Source of the DNA: Hemibagrus wyckioides
Lineage: Eukaryota > Chordata > Actinopteri > Siluriformes > Bagridae
Direction: 5' to 3'
Assembly: GCF_019097595.1 (NCBI RefSeq)
Contig: NC_080717.1
Coordinates: 16,619,336-16,683,335 of the forward strand
Length of the DNA stretch: 64,000 nucleotides
Positions 1 through 10,724 of the stretch are shown piece by piece. Below the pieces are notes generated by a model. The model had not been told where the DNA came from and did not search any database. It saw nothing but the letters and a program-made list of their open reading frames with translations. How positions within the stretch are numbered: the first letter of the stretch is position 1; each line of letters begins with the position of its first letter. Made by a program: the position numbers and the translations under genes.

Positions 1-675
1 CCACTGGCTTGCTTTCTTCTCATAGTGCATCCTGGTGCCATCTCTTCCCCAGGTAAGTGATTCACATGCACCCAGCTGTCTCATGATGTAAAAGATAGCA
101 GGATTCATCATACCAGGCCACTCTTCCACTGCTCTGTGGTTCAGTTCTGATGCTCATGTGACCATGGTCAGCAAGGTCAGCATGTGCTCTCTGACCAGTC
201 TGCAGCTACACAGCCTCATATGCAGCAAGCTGCAATGTACTGTGTGTTCTGACATCTTTCGATCATAGCCAACATGAACTTTTTCAGCAATTGGTGCTAC
301 AGTAGCTCTTCTGTGGAAATGGACCAGTTGGGATAATCTTTACTACCCAACACTCTAAGCACATCAGTGAGACTTGGGAGTCCTGTCGCTAGTTTACTGG
401 TTGTCCTTCCTTGGACCACTTTTGTTTTATAATAACCACTGCAATAAGCAACAAGAACTGCTGTTTTGGAATTGCTGGGACTCAGTCATCTAGCCATCAC
501 AATTCGGACCTAGTCAAAATAGTCAAAGTTGCTATTTTAAGATCCTTACACTTGCCTATTTTTCCTGCTTCTAAAATGTCAACTGACTCTTCACTTGCTG
601 ATAAGTGCCATTATAAAGCCATAATCAATCTTATTCACTTCAGCTGACAGTGTCTTTAATGTTATGTCCGCTATT
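1..675 (-). mobile_element. Decayed Tc1-like DNA transposon, partial
   Basis: Read on the minus strand this stretch follows a widespread teleost Tc1/mariner element: the transposase region comes first at the left window edge (the part around the GAPGCT-like coding segment) and the terminal inverted repeat lies near 650-675. The copy is cut off by the window edge and carries many substitutions and small indels, so no long transposase frame survives. The small open frame at 411-647 is a by-product. The same family, in the opposite orientation, starts at 63610. Family assignment is from remembered consensus, not a search. Confidence 0.72.
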
Positions 676-1127
676 TTTGAACGTGTCTTTTGCTCTTGCT
701 CTTGGCACAACAAAAGAGGAGTATCTAACTAAACAGAAATTGAATATGGAGCATGTCTCTGAAGAACTGCATCCCTGCTAGTTGCGCCTCTGTGTGCTGT
801 GAAATGAATGCAGGTATTTGGACTACTTTCTCTGAGGCGAACATTTAGGAGCTGTAGGATTTGTTCTATCTGAGTCATAGTTTGAACTGAAATTTAAATT
901 CAGAATGTAAGTGATTTATCAGTTCTGCACTGCAGTGCTGGTTAGTATTACCCACACTACTTCATTCTTCTCTTCCAGTGGGCAGAGCAGTATTTTGCAG
1001 ATCAGATATTAAAGGGAAAAAAATGTATTATGCTTCACCATATCTTAATTGTATTATACAGTATATAAGAAAAAATGGAATTTAGCTTAGCATAGTCTCT
1101 CTTTTTCTCTCTCTCCCTGTCTCTCAG
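676..1127. other. Intergenic, no gene recognised
   Basis: AT-rich sequence between the transposon remnant and the CAP-Gly exon. It ends in a good polypyrimidine tract (about 1098-1125) followed by CAG at 1125-1127, which looks like a splice acceptor. No coding similarity was seen. Confidence 0.5.
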
Positions 1128-1340
1128 ACTACTAGTAGTGGCAGCAGCAGGAGGAGTTCAGATGGAGGAGGACGGCCAGTGAAGGTGGGCTCTATAGTGG
1201 AGGTCATTGGCAAGGGTTATCGTGGCATCGTGGCCTACATCGGCAATACACTCTTTGCCTCAGGAAAATGGGTAGGAGTCATACTGGAGGCCAGAGGCGA
1301 GAATGATGGCACGGTGCAAGGCAAGCACTACAAGACTTGA
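1128..1340 (+). pseudogene. Isolated dynactin-1 (p150Glued) CAP-Gly exon, probably a pseudogene fragment
   Basis: After a strong pyrimidine tract and AG at 1126-1127 the sequence reads in one frame into a Ser-rich lead and then a CAP-Gly domain closely resembling dynactin-1 ([14 protein letters not shown], then [12 protein letters not shown]). In functional p150Glued this domain binds microtubule plus ends and EB/CLIP tails. Three lesions are visible: one codon is missing after VIL (family form VILDEAKG, here VILEARG); the tubulin-tail binding motif GKNDG reads GENDG; and a TGA at 1338-1340 stops the frame just after the HYKT that replaces the family's YFTC, with no splice donor beforehand. 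No other dynactin exon lies downstream, where pfdn6 begins. Best read as a duplicated, decayed exon; a real gene end at the left is less likely. Confidence 0.6.
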
Positions 1341-1422
1341 GAGAATCATTTTATAAAGTCAAAAAATGTAAATAATGTGAGACTCAATTTCCACTGTTAA
1401 ACAAATGGGAGTTTGAAAAGAG

Positions 1423-1452
1423 CATGTGTGTGTGTGTGTGTGAGAGAGAGAG
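1423..1452. repeat. (TG)n/(AG)n microsatellite
   Basis: A short run of TG followed by AG dinucleotides. Confidence 0.8.
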
Positions 1453-1958
1453 TGTGTGTCCGCGTCCCCAGTGGAAATTATGCCCCTGGGGTATATAGAG
1501 AGCAGCCAAAGGAAAGCAATATATTTCAATTAAAATTGGCTGTATACACTGCTCCTGAGTATTTTCTATTGCATATCTCCTGTTAAATCTATTAGATAAA
1601 AATCTTTATTCATTTAATTATCTTTATATACATATATGATGTTTAATCAAAAATATTCTTATGCATCCTTATGATCTTTAAAGATATTGTAAAATATAAC
1701 AATACTTAGTTTGTAATACTGGGGATAATGCATAGACTGACTTATGGTCAAGAGGCAAATATAGCATTTACTCTATATGGACTTTAGGCGGCGATATTAC
1801 CATTGGACGTTCTCAGTCAGTCGCAGAATGATTGCGTCATTTGCGCTGCGCCTCCCTTTAATCTGCATGGTTACGGAACAGTCAGCTAGCTAAATCAGCA
1901 GGTTGTGTTAGTGTATTTGGTAAAAACGGATGTTTAATTAGTATAAATAATCATCGGA
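1453..1958 (+). promoter_or_regulatory. Upstream region of pfdn6
   Basis: AT-rich up to about 1770, then a short CpG-containing stretch (about 1785-1900) with an inverted CCAAT (ATTGG near 1803) and a CRE-like half site (GCGTCA near 1835). This is what one expects of a TATA-less housekeeping promoter. The transcription start was not located. Confidence 0.4.
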
Positions 1959-2149
1959 ATGGCGGACGCAATACAAAAGAAGCTACAGTCTGAGTTGGAA
2001 AAATACCAACAGATCCAAAAAGGTATTTGAGCGAAAACAATGATCGACCCAGCCCAATGGGATTGATGTGGACGAGCTAATTTAGGATTTTACAATTAAG
2101 CACGCTGAATGTTTTTTCACTGTGGATTTGGAAACATTGCCTGGCTACG

Positions 2150-2209
<60 letters not shown>

Positions 2210-3249
2210 CATCATGCCCAGTTATCAGAGATGCAGTAAATAACTGAAATCGTCGGCATTTGTGTTACCGGTATTAAACACATCATCTGCCTTAACTTCT
2301 AAGCATTGTTGTTTGACGTTCATATCACTTAGACACTCTAATTTGTGTTCACAATGTTGAGAATTTAAGTCTTGACATGCCACTGTTTAGTATAATTGTT
2401 AACAATAACTGGTGATAGTATTGAGATTTGCATGTTCACTATTTTATGCTATATTTGGCACATTTTGCAGTACCTCACAGAAGTCGGTACATTATATGTG
2501 GGATTCTGTAAAATATGACAACTTTCTAATGATTTTGAATAACATTTTTTTTTTTTGTTATTTATCTTTCATTTTATACTGCAGCAACTGGGTCAATGTG
2601 CAAACTAAAAATTTCTTTGTATAAGGAAGTTTGTGCACATGACAAAGTTCTTGAATCTCGTATACTGTCTCCTATTGCAGATGTCAGTAAAAGCATGACA
2701 GCCCGACAGAAACTTGAGACTCAGCTTACTGAGAATAACATTGTTAAAGAGGTAAGATATACTGTTATGTGAACATTTCCGGAATTTGTGGAAAGCGTTA
2801 GGTGGTGTAGTGGTAATGGTTTCAGTTATAAACATAACACAAGTATTTATTCTATTTAATGTGTTCCTCAGGAGCTAGACTTGTTGGACAGCCAGAATAC
2901 AGTTTACAAGTTAATCGGACCTGTCCTGGTGAAACAAGATCTAGATGAAGCAAAGGCAACAGTGGGCAAGAGGCTTGAGTACATCAATGGAGAGATGTAA
3001 GTTGGTTAGACGTTATGTATAATGTTGTGTACATCTGCAATTATAATAATGTCTTAATATTTAACACTTACAGTTACTCAGATACATCCATGAAAAGCTT
3101 AATCTGCGTTTCTGTTCATTTTTTGCAGCAAACGATATGAGACGTTATTGAAAGAGATGGAGCGAAAGTCTGAACAGCACCGTGAGGTCCTCGCCAGTCT
3201 ACAGCAAGAGTACCAACGTGCTCAAGGCCTTCCTGCTGGCAAAGCTTGA
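1959..3249 (+). CDS. pfdn6: Prefoldin subunit 6 (4 exons, complete)
   Basis: Coding exons are 1959-2022, 2681-2751, 2872-2996 and 3129-3249, joined in frame through GT/AG introns to give 126 residues (human PFDN6 has 129). Prefoldin is a cytosolic hexamer of two alpha-type and four beta-type subunits that captures unfolded actin and tubulin chains and passes them to the CCT/TRiC chaperonin; subunit 6 is a beta-type subunit. The protein starts MADAIQKKLQSELEKYQQIQK, an N-terminal coiled-coil helix. The family's central beta-hairpin segment NTVYKLIGPVLVKQDL is in exon 3, and a second coiled-coil helix (KRYETLLKEMERKSEQHREV) is in exon 4. The start is chosen for its family match and because it is the first ATG in the exon. 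Nothing is broken. Confidence 0.95.
2151..2209. repeat. (ATT)n microsatellite in pfdn6 intron 1
   Basis: About 19 uninterrupted ATT units. Confidence 0.95.
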
Positions 3250-3266
3250 ATTGTGAATGGATTATA

Positions 3267-3272
3267 AATAAA
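3267..3272 (+). terminator. pfdn6 polyadenylation signal AATAAA
   Basis: Canonical hexamer 18 bases after the pfdn6 stop codon, followed by a T/G-rich stretch. It implies a very short 3' UTR. Confidence 0.7.
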
Positions 3273-3535
3273 CCTGTTTATTTAGACATCCCTGGTCCTA
3301 TTTGGTGTTTCACTCCCCCCACCATTCTTGTTCAGTTATCATTACAGCTTTTTTTTTTTTTTTAACAGTTTAACGGCTTGGTAAAATCAATATATCAATT
3401 CAGGTATAATTGGACATCAGGAAAATTGGGACAGTTTAACTTGGCAGCATTTGTTTCTGGCCTGATCAGTGCAAGTAAATAACTTAAGTGAGGACTTCAT
3501 ATTAGAATAAGCACCTAACAAAAATTTGAGAGGTG

Positions 3536-3594
<59 letters not shown>

Positions 3595-4117
3595 CATTTG
3601 TTATGACTAACATGGATATTTTGGATGCATGTATACATACCATGAGCTACTGCAACAAAATATGTGTACAGTTTGTCCACATTATGTACAAATCACTTTT
3701 AGTTGTCCTAATTTGACTCAAATAACTCCAAAATATTTTTCTTCCCAATTAGACAATAATATTAATCTAATATACATTTACTGCTCCACTGATCATACAC
3801 TTAGCCTAATGCAAAGTAGAATGCCACTAAAGAGACAGACAGTGATACAGGGAGGCAGAGTAAGAGGTAATGCAATGTAGTAAGCAGATATTTTCAGTAA
3901 GCCTACTTTGTTCATTTAATTTTAATAATAATTTAAAAGATTGATTTTGATGTTTATTATTTTTTAAATACTGTGTTATGCTGCTACTGCAAAACAATAA
4001 ATCATAAAATGCTAACTTTTGGTGTTTTTCTAAACTTATTTTAGCTTCATGAAAATCATGAATAAGAACTCAACAAATAAGTTAATGTTCTGTATTGATG
4101 TATTTGATTACTAATTA
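3273..4117. other. Intergenic, microsatellite and AT-rich DNA
   Basis: Holds an (ATT)n array at about 3537-3591 and otherwise AT-rich, low-complexity sequence. The 83-codon open frame at 3629-3880 has no recognisable similarity. Confidence 0.6.
3537..3591. repeat. (ATT)n microsatellite
   Basis: About 18 ATT units downstream of pfdn6. Confidence 0.95.
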
Positions 4118-4119
4118 TA

Positions 4120-4612
4120 CACTATATTGCCAAACGGTATGGGATGTCTGTCTTTACATGCACATGAATATAATATGGAGTTGACCCGCCCTTTGCATCT
4201 ATAACAGCTTCAACTCTTCAACAATGTTTAGGAGTGTGTTTATGGGAATTTTTCTCTTTTGGGAGGTCAGGCATTGATGTTGGACGAGAAGGCCTGGCTC
4301 AGATTCTTTGCTCTAATTCATCCCAAAGATGTTCTATCGGGTTGAGGTCAGGATTCTGTGAAGTTCCTCCACACCGAACTCGCTCATCCATGTCATTATG
4401 GACCTTGCTTTGTGCACTGGTGTGCAGTCATGTTGGAACAGGAAGGGGTCATCCCCAAACTGTTCCTACAAAGTCGGGAGCATGAAATTGTCCAAAATGT
4501 CTTGGTATGCTGAAGCATTACGAGTTCCTTTCACTGGACCTAAGGAGTCAAGCCCAGCCCCTGAAAAACAACACCTGAATTTGGGTGCCCCAACACATTT
4601 GGCTATATAGTG
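4120..4612. mobile_element. Tc1-derived non-autonomous element (MITE), complete with TA target duplication
   Basis: A 493-bp element bounded by inverted repeats CACTATATTGCCAAA and TTTGGCTATATAGTG (14 of 15 positions pair) and flanked by TA on both sides (4118-4119 and 4613-4614), the signature of Tc1/mariner insertion. The interior retains short stretches of the antisense transposase sequence of a common teleost Tc1 family, with a large internal deletion, so it must have been mobilised in trans. The open frames 4234-4485 and 4398-4610 are translations of this element, not genes. Confidence 0.85.
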
Positions 4613-4639
4613 TAGCTTTAGAAAATTGCAAGAATCGAT

Positions 4640-5020
4640 AGTCCACCCAAATCAAATTTGATCTGCTCTAAATAGTTATTTGTTAGTTTACAGAGAGTGA
4701 CCCTGGTGCGCATTAGATCCACGCTGAGGGTCGCCTAGAGAAGCGCGCGAGGTTTCTTTAATTATGTGGGCAGGCGAGTGGCGCGCGATGCCAGCTGTTC
4801 ACCCGCCGACGTCATTCACTCAGCTCAGGTATGACGCTATGTCAATGCTATTTCAGCCCCGCCCACACGACGACGGGCATTCAGACACAGAATGCGGAGG
4901 CGGCGATGCGCATACGCGCTCATTGTGACTTCTCACCTCCAATTAATACCCCGCCGAGGGCAAGCTGGTCCCCCTTCATTTCCCACCCGCAGGGGCTTAA
5001 ATAACGTGAATAAAAGACAT
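4640..5020. promoter_or_regulatory. CpG-rich island-like block, unassigned
   Basis: An unusually GC- and CpG-rich stretch for this window (several GCGCGC, GCCCCGCCC near 4857, CGACGACGG near 4868, ACGTCA near 4809). It lies about 1.4 kb after pfdn6 and 2.8 kb beyond the 3' end of the minus-strand her gene. No open frame or splice pattern was recognised. It could be an unmethylated regulatory island, an orphan promoter or an enhancer. Confidence 0.35.
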
Positions 5021-7296
5021 TTAAAGGAAATTTCAAAGGAAAGGATGCGCTTGGCTTTTAAGCAATAGCACCCACCGCAAACTCTGCGCTCTCAGCTGTA
5101 ACGAAAAGCCCATAAAGGGATTAACAATTCATGAGAGGTTGGGTATCTAGCCTAGCCTTCACTCTCTGTTGCTCTTTTAGCTAGTAGCTGTGTTACTACA
5201 GGCTTCTCCACATGTTGAATTTTGAACTGTATCGCTTTCTACTATAGTTGGTCTATATAAGTAAAACTAAGAGAATACTATTTTAACACTATATATCTTT
5301 GACACAATGCATTAAAGTTTTAGCTTTAAAACTGCGTCTTTGTGATCCATCACATGAATACAGTAGACACAACATTCGAAATACATCAACATCATCATCA
5401 TGAGACACCACAGAAAAGATCTCGACATTTTAAACATAGAACTCACTGAGACACTGATTTGTGCACAGCTGTTATTTAGTTATTAAGTTATTTAGCAGTC
5501 AGAAGTTATACACAAATTTGCAACTGTGATAGCAGTTATGGCGCGCTATACATTTAGGGGGGTTTTTTTGCCATAAAACATTTGCAGCAAAAGTCAAACC
5601 CAACTCTTTGAGAGCTGTGAGAGCTAGTCGCGGCACTTGCACCTGCACGTGAACGCGTGCTACAATTCTTTGCTTAATTACAATTAACCCCCCCCCATAA
5701 ACGTTTTTTTTTCACGTTTTTGGGTCCGTTTTTACGTGTTAAATTTATAAAAAAAAAAGTTGTACTAATATAAAGCTATCTCTCTATAGCCTACTTTAAC
5801 GTCTGATAATGTTTATATTTACTCTTTCGAATTGTAAACAACTGTTACAACTTATCGATTTTATTTTTTTTTTAATTTCCTTTACAAAAAGGTCATTTCT
5901 GACACCCTATGACAAACCAGCTTTATTTCAACAATAAATTCAAATAAACTAGAGCTGGTCTGCACCGTGTTGTGGTCGCAGCGGTCAGTAAATATAATCT
6001 ATTGTTCCATGTCCGGATTGGCAACATAAAAAGAAACATCCGCTGCTGAAAAGAAGTTCTTTGCAAATCTAATCTCATTTACACCCAAAGTAGTAATTGC
6101 ATTTGGAAGAATGATCCCCCAGTAATGGCCACCTAAACCGTCTCTGTTGATCCTCTGATGTGATTCCTATTGAGGCTCGTTTTTAGAGATTATCCATAGG
6201 TAACAAAGCGAGGCAGAGAAGCGCAGAAAAGCTGGGTTTGTTCATGCTTCGCTTTAGCTGGGTTAAGCCATTTTCTTTGATCCAAAGGAAATAAGAAACG
6301 TGATAGGCGTCGTGGATTTAAAAAAAAATTGGTTTTGTTACATCCAAGTTAATTTACTGAACTTCGAAACTACTTTGACACAATTACATAATCTGCAAAC
6401 TGTACATTTCCGTGTCTGAACATTTGTCATTAGCACAATGAATATTTTATCCCATAATAAGGTCGTGTTACACAATATGTTTGAGAGCATTACATTTACA
6501 TTCATAACATACAGGACATAGATTTTTGCTTGCAATAAATTTAAGAGGTTAAGTTAAGCAGCAGAAAGTGATGAAAGTAATATGTTGTTCTCTAAGCTAA
6601 ATAAATATTAGGTTTTGTATTTGCAAAGCATATCGAGTAGAAGATTATATCTAAAATCAAGTATTGATGAAAAATATGATGGCATATGAGGAAACTGAAA
6701 ATTAAAAGGTAACAGATCTGATAATCAAAGTTTTGTGAATCGATGCTTTCATAAGACAATGATTATTCTCATTGTTCCAATGTTATTATTCTGTTCTGTT
6801 CTGTTTAGTTCAGAGCAATACTCTGTAATGTAAAAACACCCACTGATAAAGGCTTTAATGAAAAAAAGCATTTTTATTTTGTCAAAACATTTTAATCTTT
6901 GGATGAAAGTGTAGAATATGTGTAGCAATGGTATATTTTGTTGAAGATGGTCAAATACATTCAATACAAAGTGTTCACTTCACTGTAAATTGTGTGGGAA
7001 GAGGGTGCAAAAGACAACAATTAAGATGAGAGCAGAAAGCCTAATCAGTTATTTGCATCTGAATGTTTTAGGTTAGCCAGGCAAGTGCAGCATTCTGCAC
7101 GATACTGAGATAACAATGAAGTGAAGTGGAACATTAGTGAATTGAAAGTCTGGAAATGTTTGACCTGTTTGCAGATTATAACACTAAATGTTCAGAAGAA
7201 TTCTAAAGAATGATGTATTGTGTGATGTAAGTGTGCCTCAGGAAATAGCAATGTAAAAAAAAACCCAACTTGTTCAAGAATATATCCTCAGACAGG
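5021..7296. other. Intergenic between pfdn6 and the her5-like gene
   Basis: AT-rich, no coding similarity. The one notable spot is an E-box/N-box cluster at 5634-5659. Confidence 0.5.
5634..5659. promoter_or_regulatory. Cluster of bHLH binding sites
   Basis: Within 26 bases lie CACTTG (5634), CACCTG (5640), CACGTG (5646) and CGCGTG (5654, which is CACGCG on the other strand). CACGTG and CACGCG are classes bound by Hes/Her repressors, and CACCTG is a typical activator or Snail E-box. The position is about 2.2 kb beyond the stop codon of the minus-strand her gene. Functional role is inferred only. Confidence 0.35.
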
Positions 7297-7302
7297 TTTA
7301 TT
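7297..7302 (-). terminator. Candidate polyadenylation signal of the her5-like gene
   Basis: TTTATT on the plus strand is AATAAA on the minus strand, about 545 bases past the stop codon at 7847. Other hexamers may be used. Confidence 0.35.
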
Positions 7303-7846
7303 CTTTCCATATATACAAATATATACACATTGTTTGCTTTGGCTACACTGGAAGAAGTCCAAGATTTGTGCTGTCAAGAAAAAAATAGCACATATTAAAA
7401 AATATAAAAGCAAAAAAATCAACCAAGTCAACCATATATGCATGCATGTGCATAGTAATCTAAAATCTGATAATCCAGTTTAACTCAGTTAATTAAATGA
7501 ATCCATTACAAAGATTCATATTCATTTCATTGAAAGAAATACAAAAGGTGTGGGAAAAAATCTTTCCAAAATTCCTTATATCCTCCAAACATTTTTATAC
7601 AAAATTCTTTTATACAAAAATATATACTATCAAGTACAAAGCATACCTGTGACACACACAGTTTACTGTCAATGTCCATATCAAAATAAAGATTTCAGTA
7701 TTGTACAAAATCCACATATTTACATCTGCTGCACATTTACACATTTCAGTCTTTTCCATGTAAATGAGCCAAGGACAACTGACTCATAAACATTTTGAGC
7801 TATTGATAAATTCAGTTTTTGGATGATATTTGATAAAGGTTTTTGT

Positions 7847-8754
7847 CTACTGTGGCCAAGGCCTCCACACAGAATCACTTAACATCAATGGTTGTTTAGA
7901 GCTGGAAGGTATCTTCTTTGTAGGTTCATATATGGCAGTTCTTTGAGATATGATGGACTGGCCCAGTGCTGAGCAGGAGCTGGTCGACTCCACATATGTA
8001 AGTGCCTGCTGCCCTGGTATAGACCCGCTGAGGTGCAGAGCGGGTGTTAGATGACCTTGAATGGAATGTTCTGGAAGTTCCTGTTGCATGTTCACCTGCA
8101 TCTTCCCATCTATCTCTTGGCTCTTGCTAGCAATAAAATTGCTGACCCTGAGCAGACATGTTCTCATACCATCTTGGTAGTTCAGTTGACGTTTATAAGG
8201 AGATCCTGGCTCATCTTCTTCCTCATATTTTCTTTTTCCTCTTTTGAGGGGATATAAGTATGGTCTGGATCGCTGCTCAGCCTTCAGGAAATTAACGACA
8301 CTCTCCAGGATTTCAGCTTTTTCCACTTTGGGATTCTTCAGTTTCTTTAAAAAGAAATATAGATAAATACTGTTTAATATCACCTGAAACATCTGGACAA
8401 AGACATTTGACATGACTGTAAAAAAACACTTATGCATTTGGCATGAAATTCAGAAATCACCTCATTGCAGGTGTTTTCCACTAACAGAAGCCTCAAGGTT
8501 TCCAAACTGTGGTTAATTCGGTCTCGCCTCCGCTTCTCCATGAGGGGTTTGGGAACCTAGAGAATAATAAATAATAATAATAAAAAAACAATTTTCAAAT
8601 TGTTGACAGTTCTTTAAATTGTTATTTTGGTTTAATTGTTTGATTAGTTAAGGCAACAGCTATTTTTTGCTTTATTTTACAGAAAATTATTAAGGTTTCT
8701 TACCCGTTTCATTAAATCTTTCTGGTCCGGTATTTCACTAGACATCGTCCTCAT
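7847..8754 (-). CDS. her5: Hairy/E(spl)-related bHLH-Orange repressor, her5/her7 type (3 exons, complete)
   Basis: Coding exons, in transcription order, are 8754-8704, 8556-8461 and 8344-7847, all joined in frame, giving 214 residues (211 if the second ATG at 8745 is used). The Hes/Her basic region PKPLMEKRRRDRIN carries the family's proline, and helix-loop-helix follows (SLETLRLLLVENTCNEKL, then NPKVEKAEILESVVNFLK), together residues 18 to about 69. An Orange domain is seen near YQDGMRTCLLRVSNFIAS, and the C-terminus is WRPWPQ, the Groucho/TLE-binding WRPW with two extra residues. Such proteins bind N/E-boxes as nuclear repressors and act in the somite clock and at the midbrain-hindbrain boundary. 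The gene is head-to-head with a second her gene 2.65 kb away, as in the zebrafish her1/her7 and her5/her11 pairs. Linkage to fgf20 favours her5 over her7, but that choice is not proven from sequence. Confidence 0.85.
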
Positions 8755-9688
8755 GTTTGAAGGCACACAGGTCACCAACTTTACTTCAATACACGACATT
8801 GGTAAATGTTTTGAGATCAGACCCATGTTATACACTGACGCTACACGCAACCCCCGCCCATTAGTTTACTCAACCAATAGCAATTACAATCCCGATAAAA
8901 ACACACCCACTTTATTAATATTCATACATTAATATTTATAGCAATTAACTACAATAATGTTTATAATAAAAGTAACAAAAAATTATCTATAATGCTCAAT
9001 TAGTATGAAAATCCAGTTCTTAATTGTTTTATTTTGTCAGTGATCAGAGGAAGGCTGTAGTAGGATTTGTGTTTGGTTTAATTCGGATTCAATTTAATTA
9101 ACGAATTAAGACCAACTTTAACTTGTAGGCTATAAACGTAAACGTGAAATAGGGATCGTAAGAACATTTGCAGGCAAACCACACTAATCCATTCCAAACG
9201 TTTCCTGTGACTTTTCAGGATCACTCGGAAGGAGAGCTTTTTATCCTCGGGATTTTGTACTGGCTTATCCACCGCAACCGCAAGACGGCTCGAGCACTGA
9301 GCATATTAACCCAATTGTGTTATCCAGACAATAACACTGATTATCCAATACATTGTTACCAGTCTAGAGAGAACGCCCAAAAATAGTATAGAGTATGAGC
9401 TAAGGAATCACGACAAGTGCTTAAGTCATCTAATCAATTTCTGTGTAGAAAAAAAAGTCGTCCTTGACTCTCAACTTTTAATTGCACTTTCAGATTTGGA
9501 CCACAATGGAAATAAATGATTTGTGAAATGACCTCACACAACAGATTTGGGTGGTAGTATATGTAGATACCGTTTTCAAACCACTTGTTTAGGGGTTAAC
9601 CTGAACTACAACTGATTCGGGTGATGTCTACATGATAACTGTTGACTTTTCTCACCAATTCCTTCTCACTTAAACTAGCCAATTCATA

Positions 9689-9727
9689 CACACTTAACGG
9701 AATAGTGCTAAACGTTTGGCCATTACA
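9689..9727. repeat. Copy 1 of a 39-bp duplicated motif in the her intergenic region
   Basis: Matches 10686-10724 at 38 of 39 positions, in the same orientation and 997 bases apart. Weaker similarity runs upstream for over 100 bases (about 9575-9688 against 10560-10685). The core contains TTAACGGAAT and CTAAACGTTTGGCCATTACA. Confidence 0.9.
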
Positions 9728-9783
9728 CCTCCGGCATATTACACCTCCACCTACTCTGTTGTGGACCCCCGTTCTCCCGTGGC

Positions 9784-9789
9784 CACGTG
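9784..9789. promoter_or_regulatory. E-box CACGTG
   Basis: Palindromic class-B/C E-box 57 bases after copy 1 of the duplicated motif. It is a plausible Her dimer site for autorepression. Confidence 0.4.
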
Positions 9790-10610
9790 CGGAATTCTCA
9801 CGTCACAAATTTCTATAATAATATTAATAATAATAGTATAATTTGTTGGTTATCATAAATTTATATGCAGCGACGTATAAAACAAACAAACAAACAAAAA
9901 ACATATCCTAAACAGCCGTAGTGTAAATTCAGGGGACATGAACATAAATACATCATTTAAAATATGTTTTTAAAAATAATCAGTCGGGCAGAGCAAATCT
10001 ACAGGATTTTACATAATCTATGGTTAGAGATGAGTTGATTTCTCCTGTAATATATGTGTAAGAAGTTAGGACATGCACAGACGTGATAACAGGTCACAAT
10101 TAACGCTGCCAATCACCTGCTTCTGTCAGGACTCGTGAATACACACGCCATACATAAAGAACAGGATTCGTTCTTGATTTTCTCATCAGAATGCCTTTCA
10201 CTGAAGCATTCAATGTAATACTGTAGACTGGGTGGATTGATATGTAGTGGTGCTTAAGGCATGGCCAATCAGTAGCACTACCCAAATTCTGTTATTTCAC
10301 TGCACGCATTCGACCTTCTGAAAGGGTCACTTAAAAGTCGAAATATTTGAGGCACAAAGTTCACCAAGAGTCCACATTCCCACCCTATGCCTGCAATGAA
10401 ATGGTTTGGCACAAGGTCTTGGTGCCTAATGTGACACTTTAACTCGGTTCTCACGACAAGATTTCTTTAGGAATTCTTGAATTCCACATTCTGGGGAAAA
10501 CGTTTTATCGATGGGAACCATACGGTATTAAATCGATAAATTGTTGCGATAACCGATGTCAGTTTAAACCAAATGTTTAGTGTTTAAGTTAAACTTCTTT
10601 CTAAAAAGGT

Positions 10611-10616
10611 CACGTG
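10611..10616. promoter_or_regulatory. E-box CACGTG
   Basis: Palindromic E-box in the context GGTCACGTGTGTC, 70 bases before copy 2 of the duplicated motif. Confidence 0.4.
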
Positions 10617-10685
10617 TGTCAGTAGGTTAATTGTTGACTCTCTCACTAAGCTTTTCTCACCTAACGCACTTGACTCACTTGCAAG

Positions 10686-10724
10686 CACACTTAACGGAAT
10701 GGTGCTAAACGTTTGGCCATTACA
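10686..10724. repeat. Copy 2 of the 39-bp duplicated motif
   Basis: Partner of 9689-9727 with a single A/G difference. The strong conservation stands out against the much weaker match of its flanks. Confidence 0.9.
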
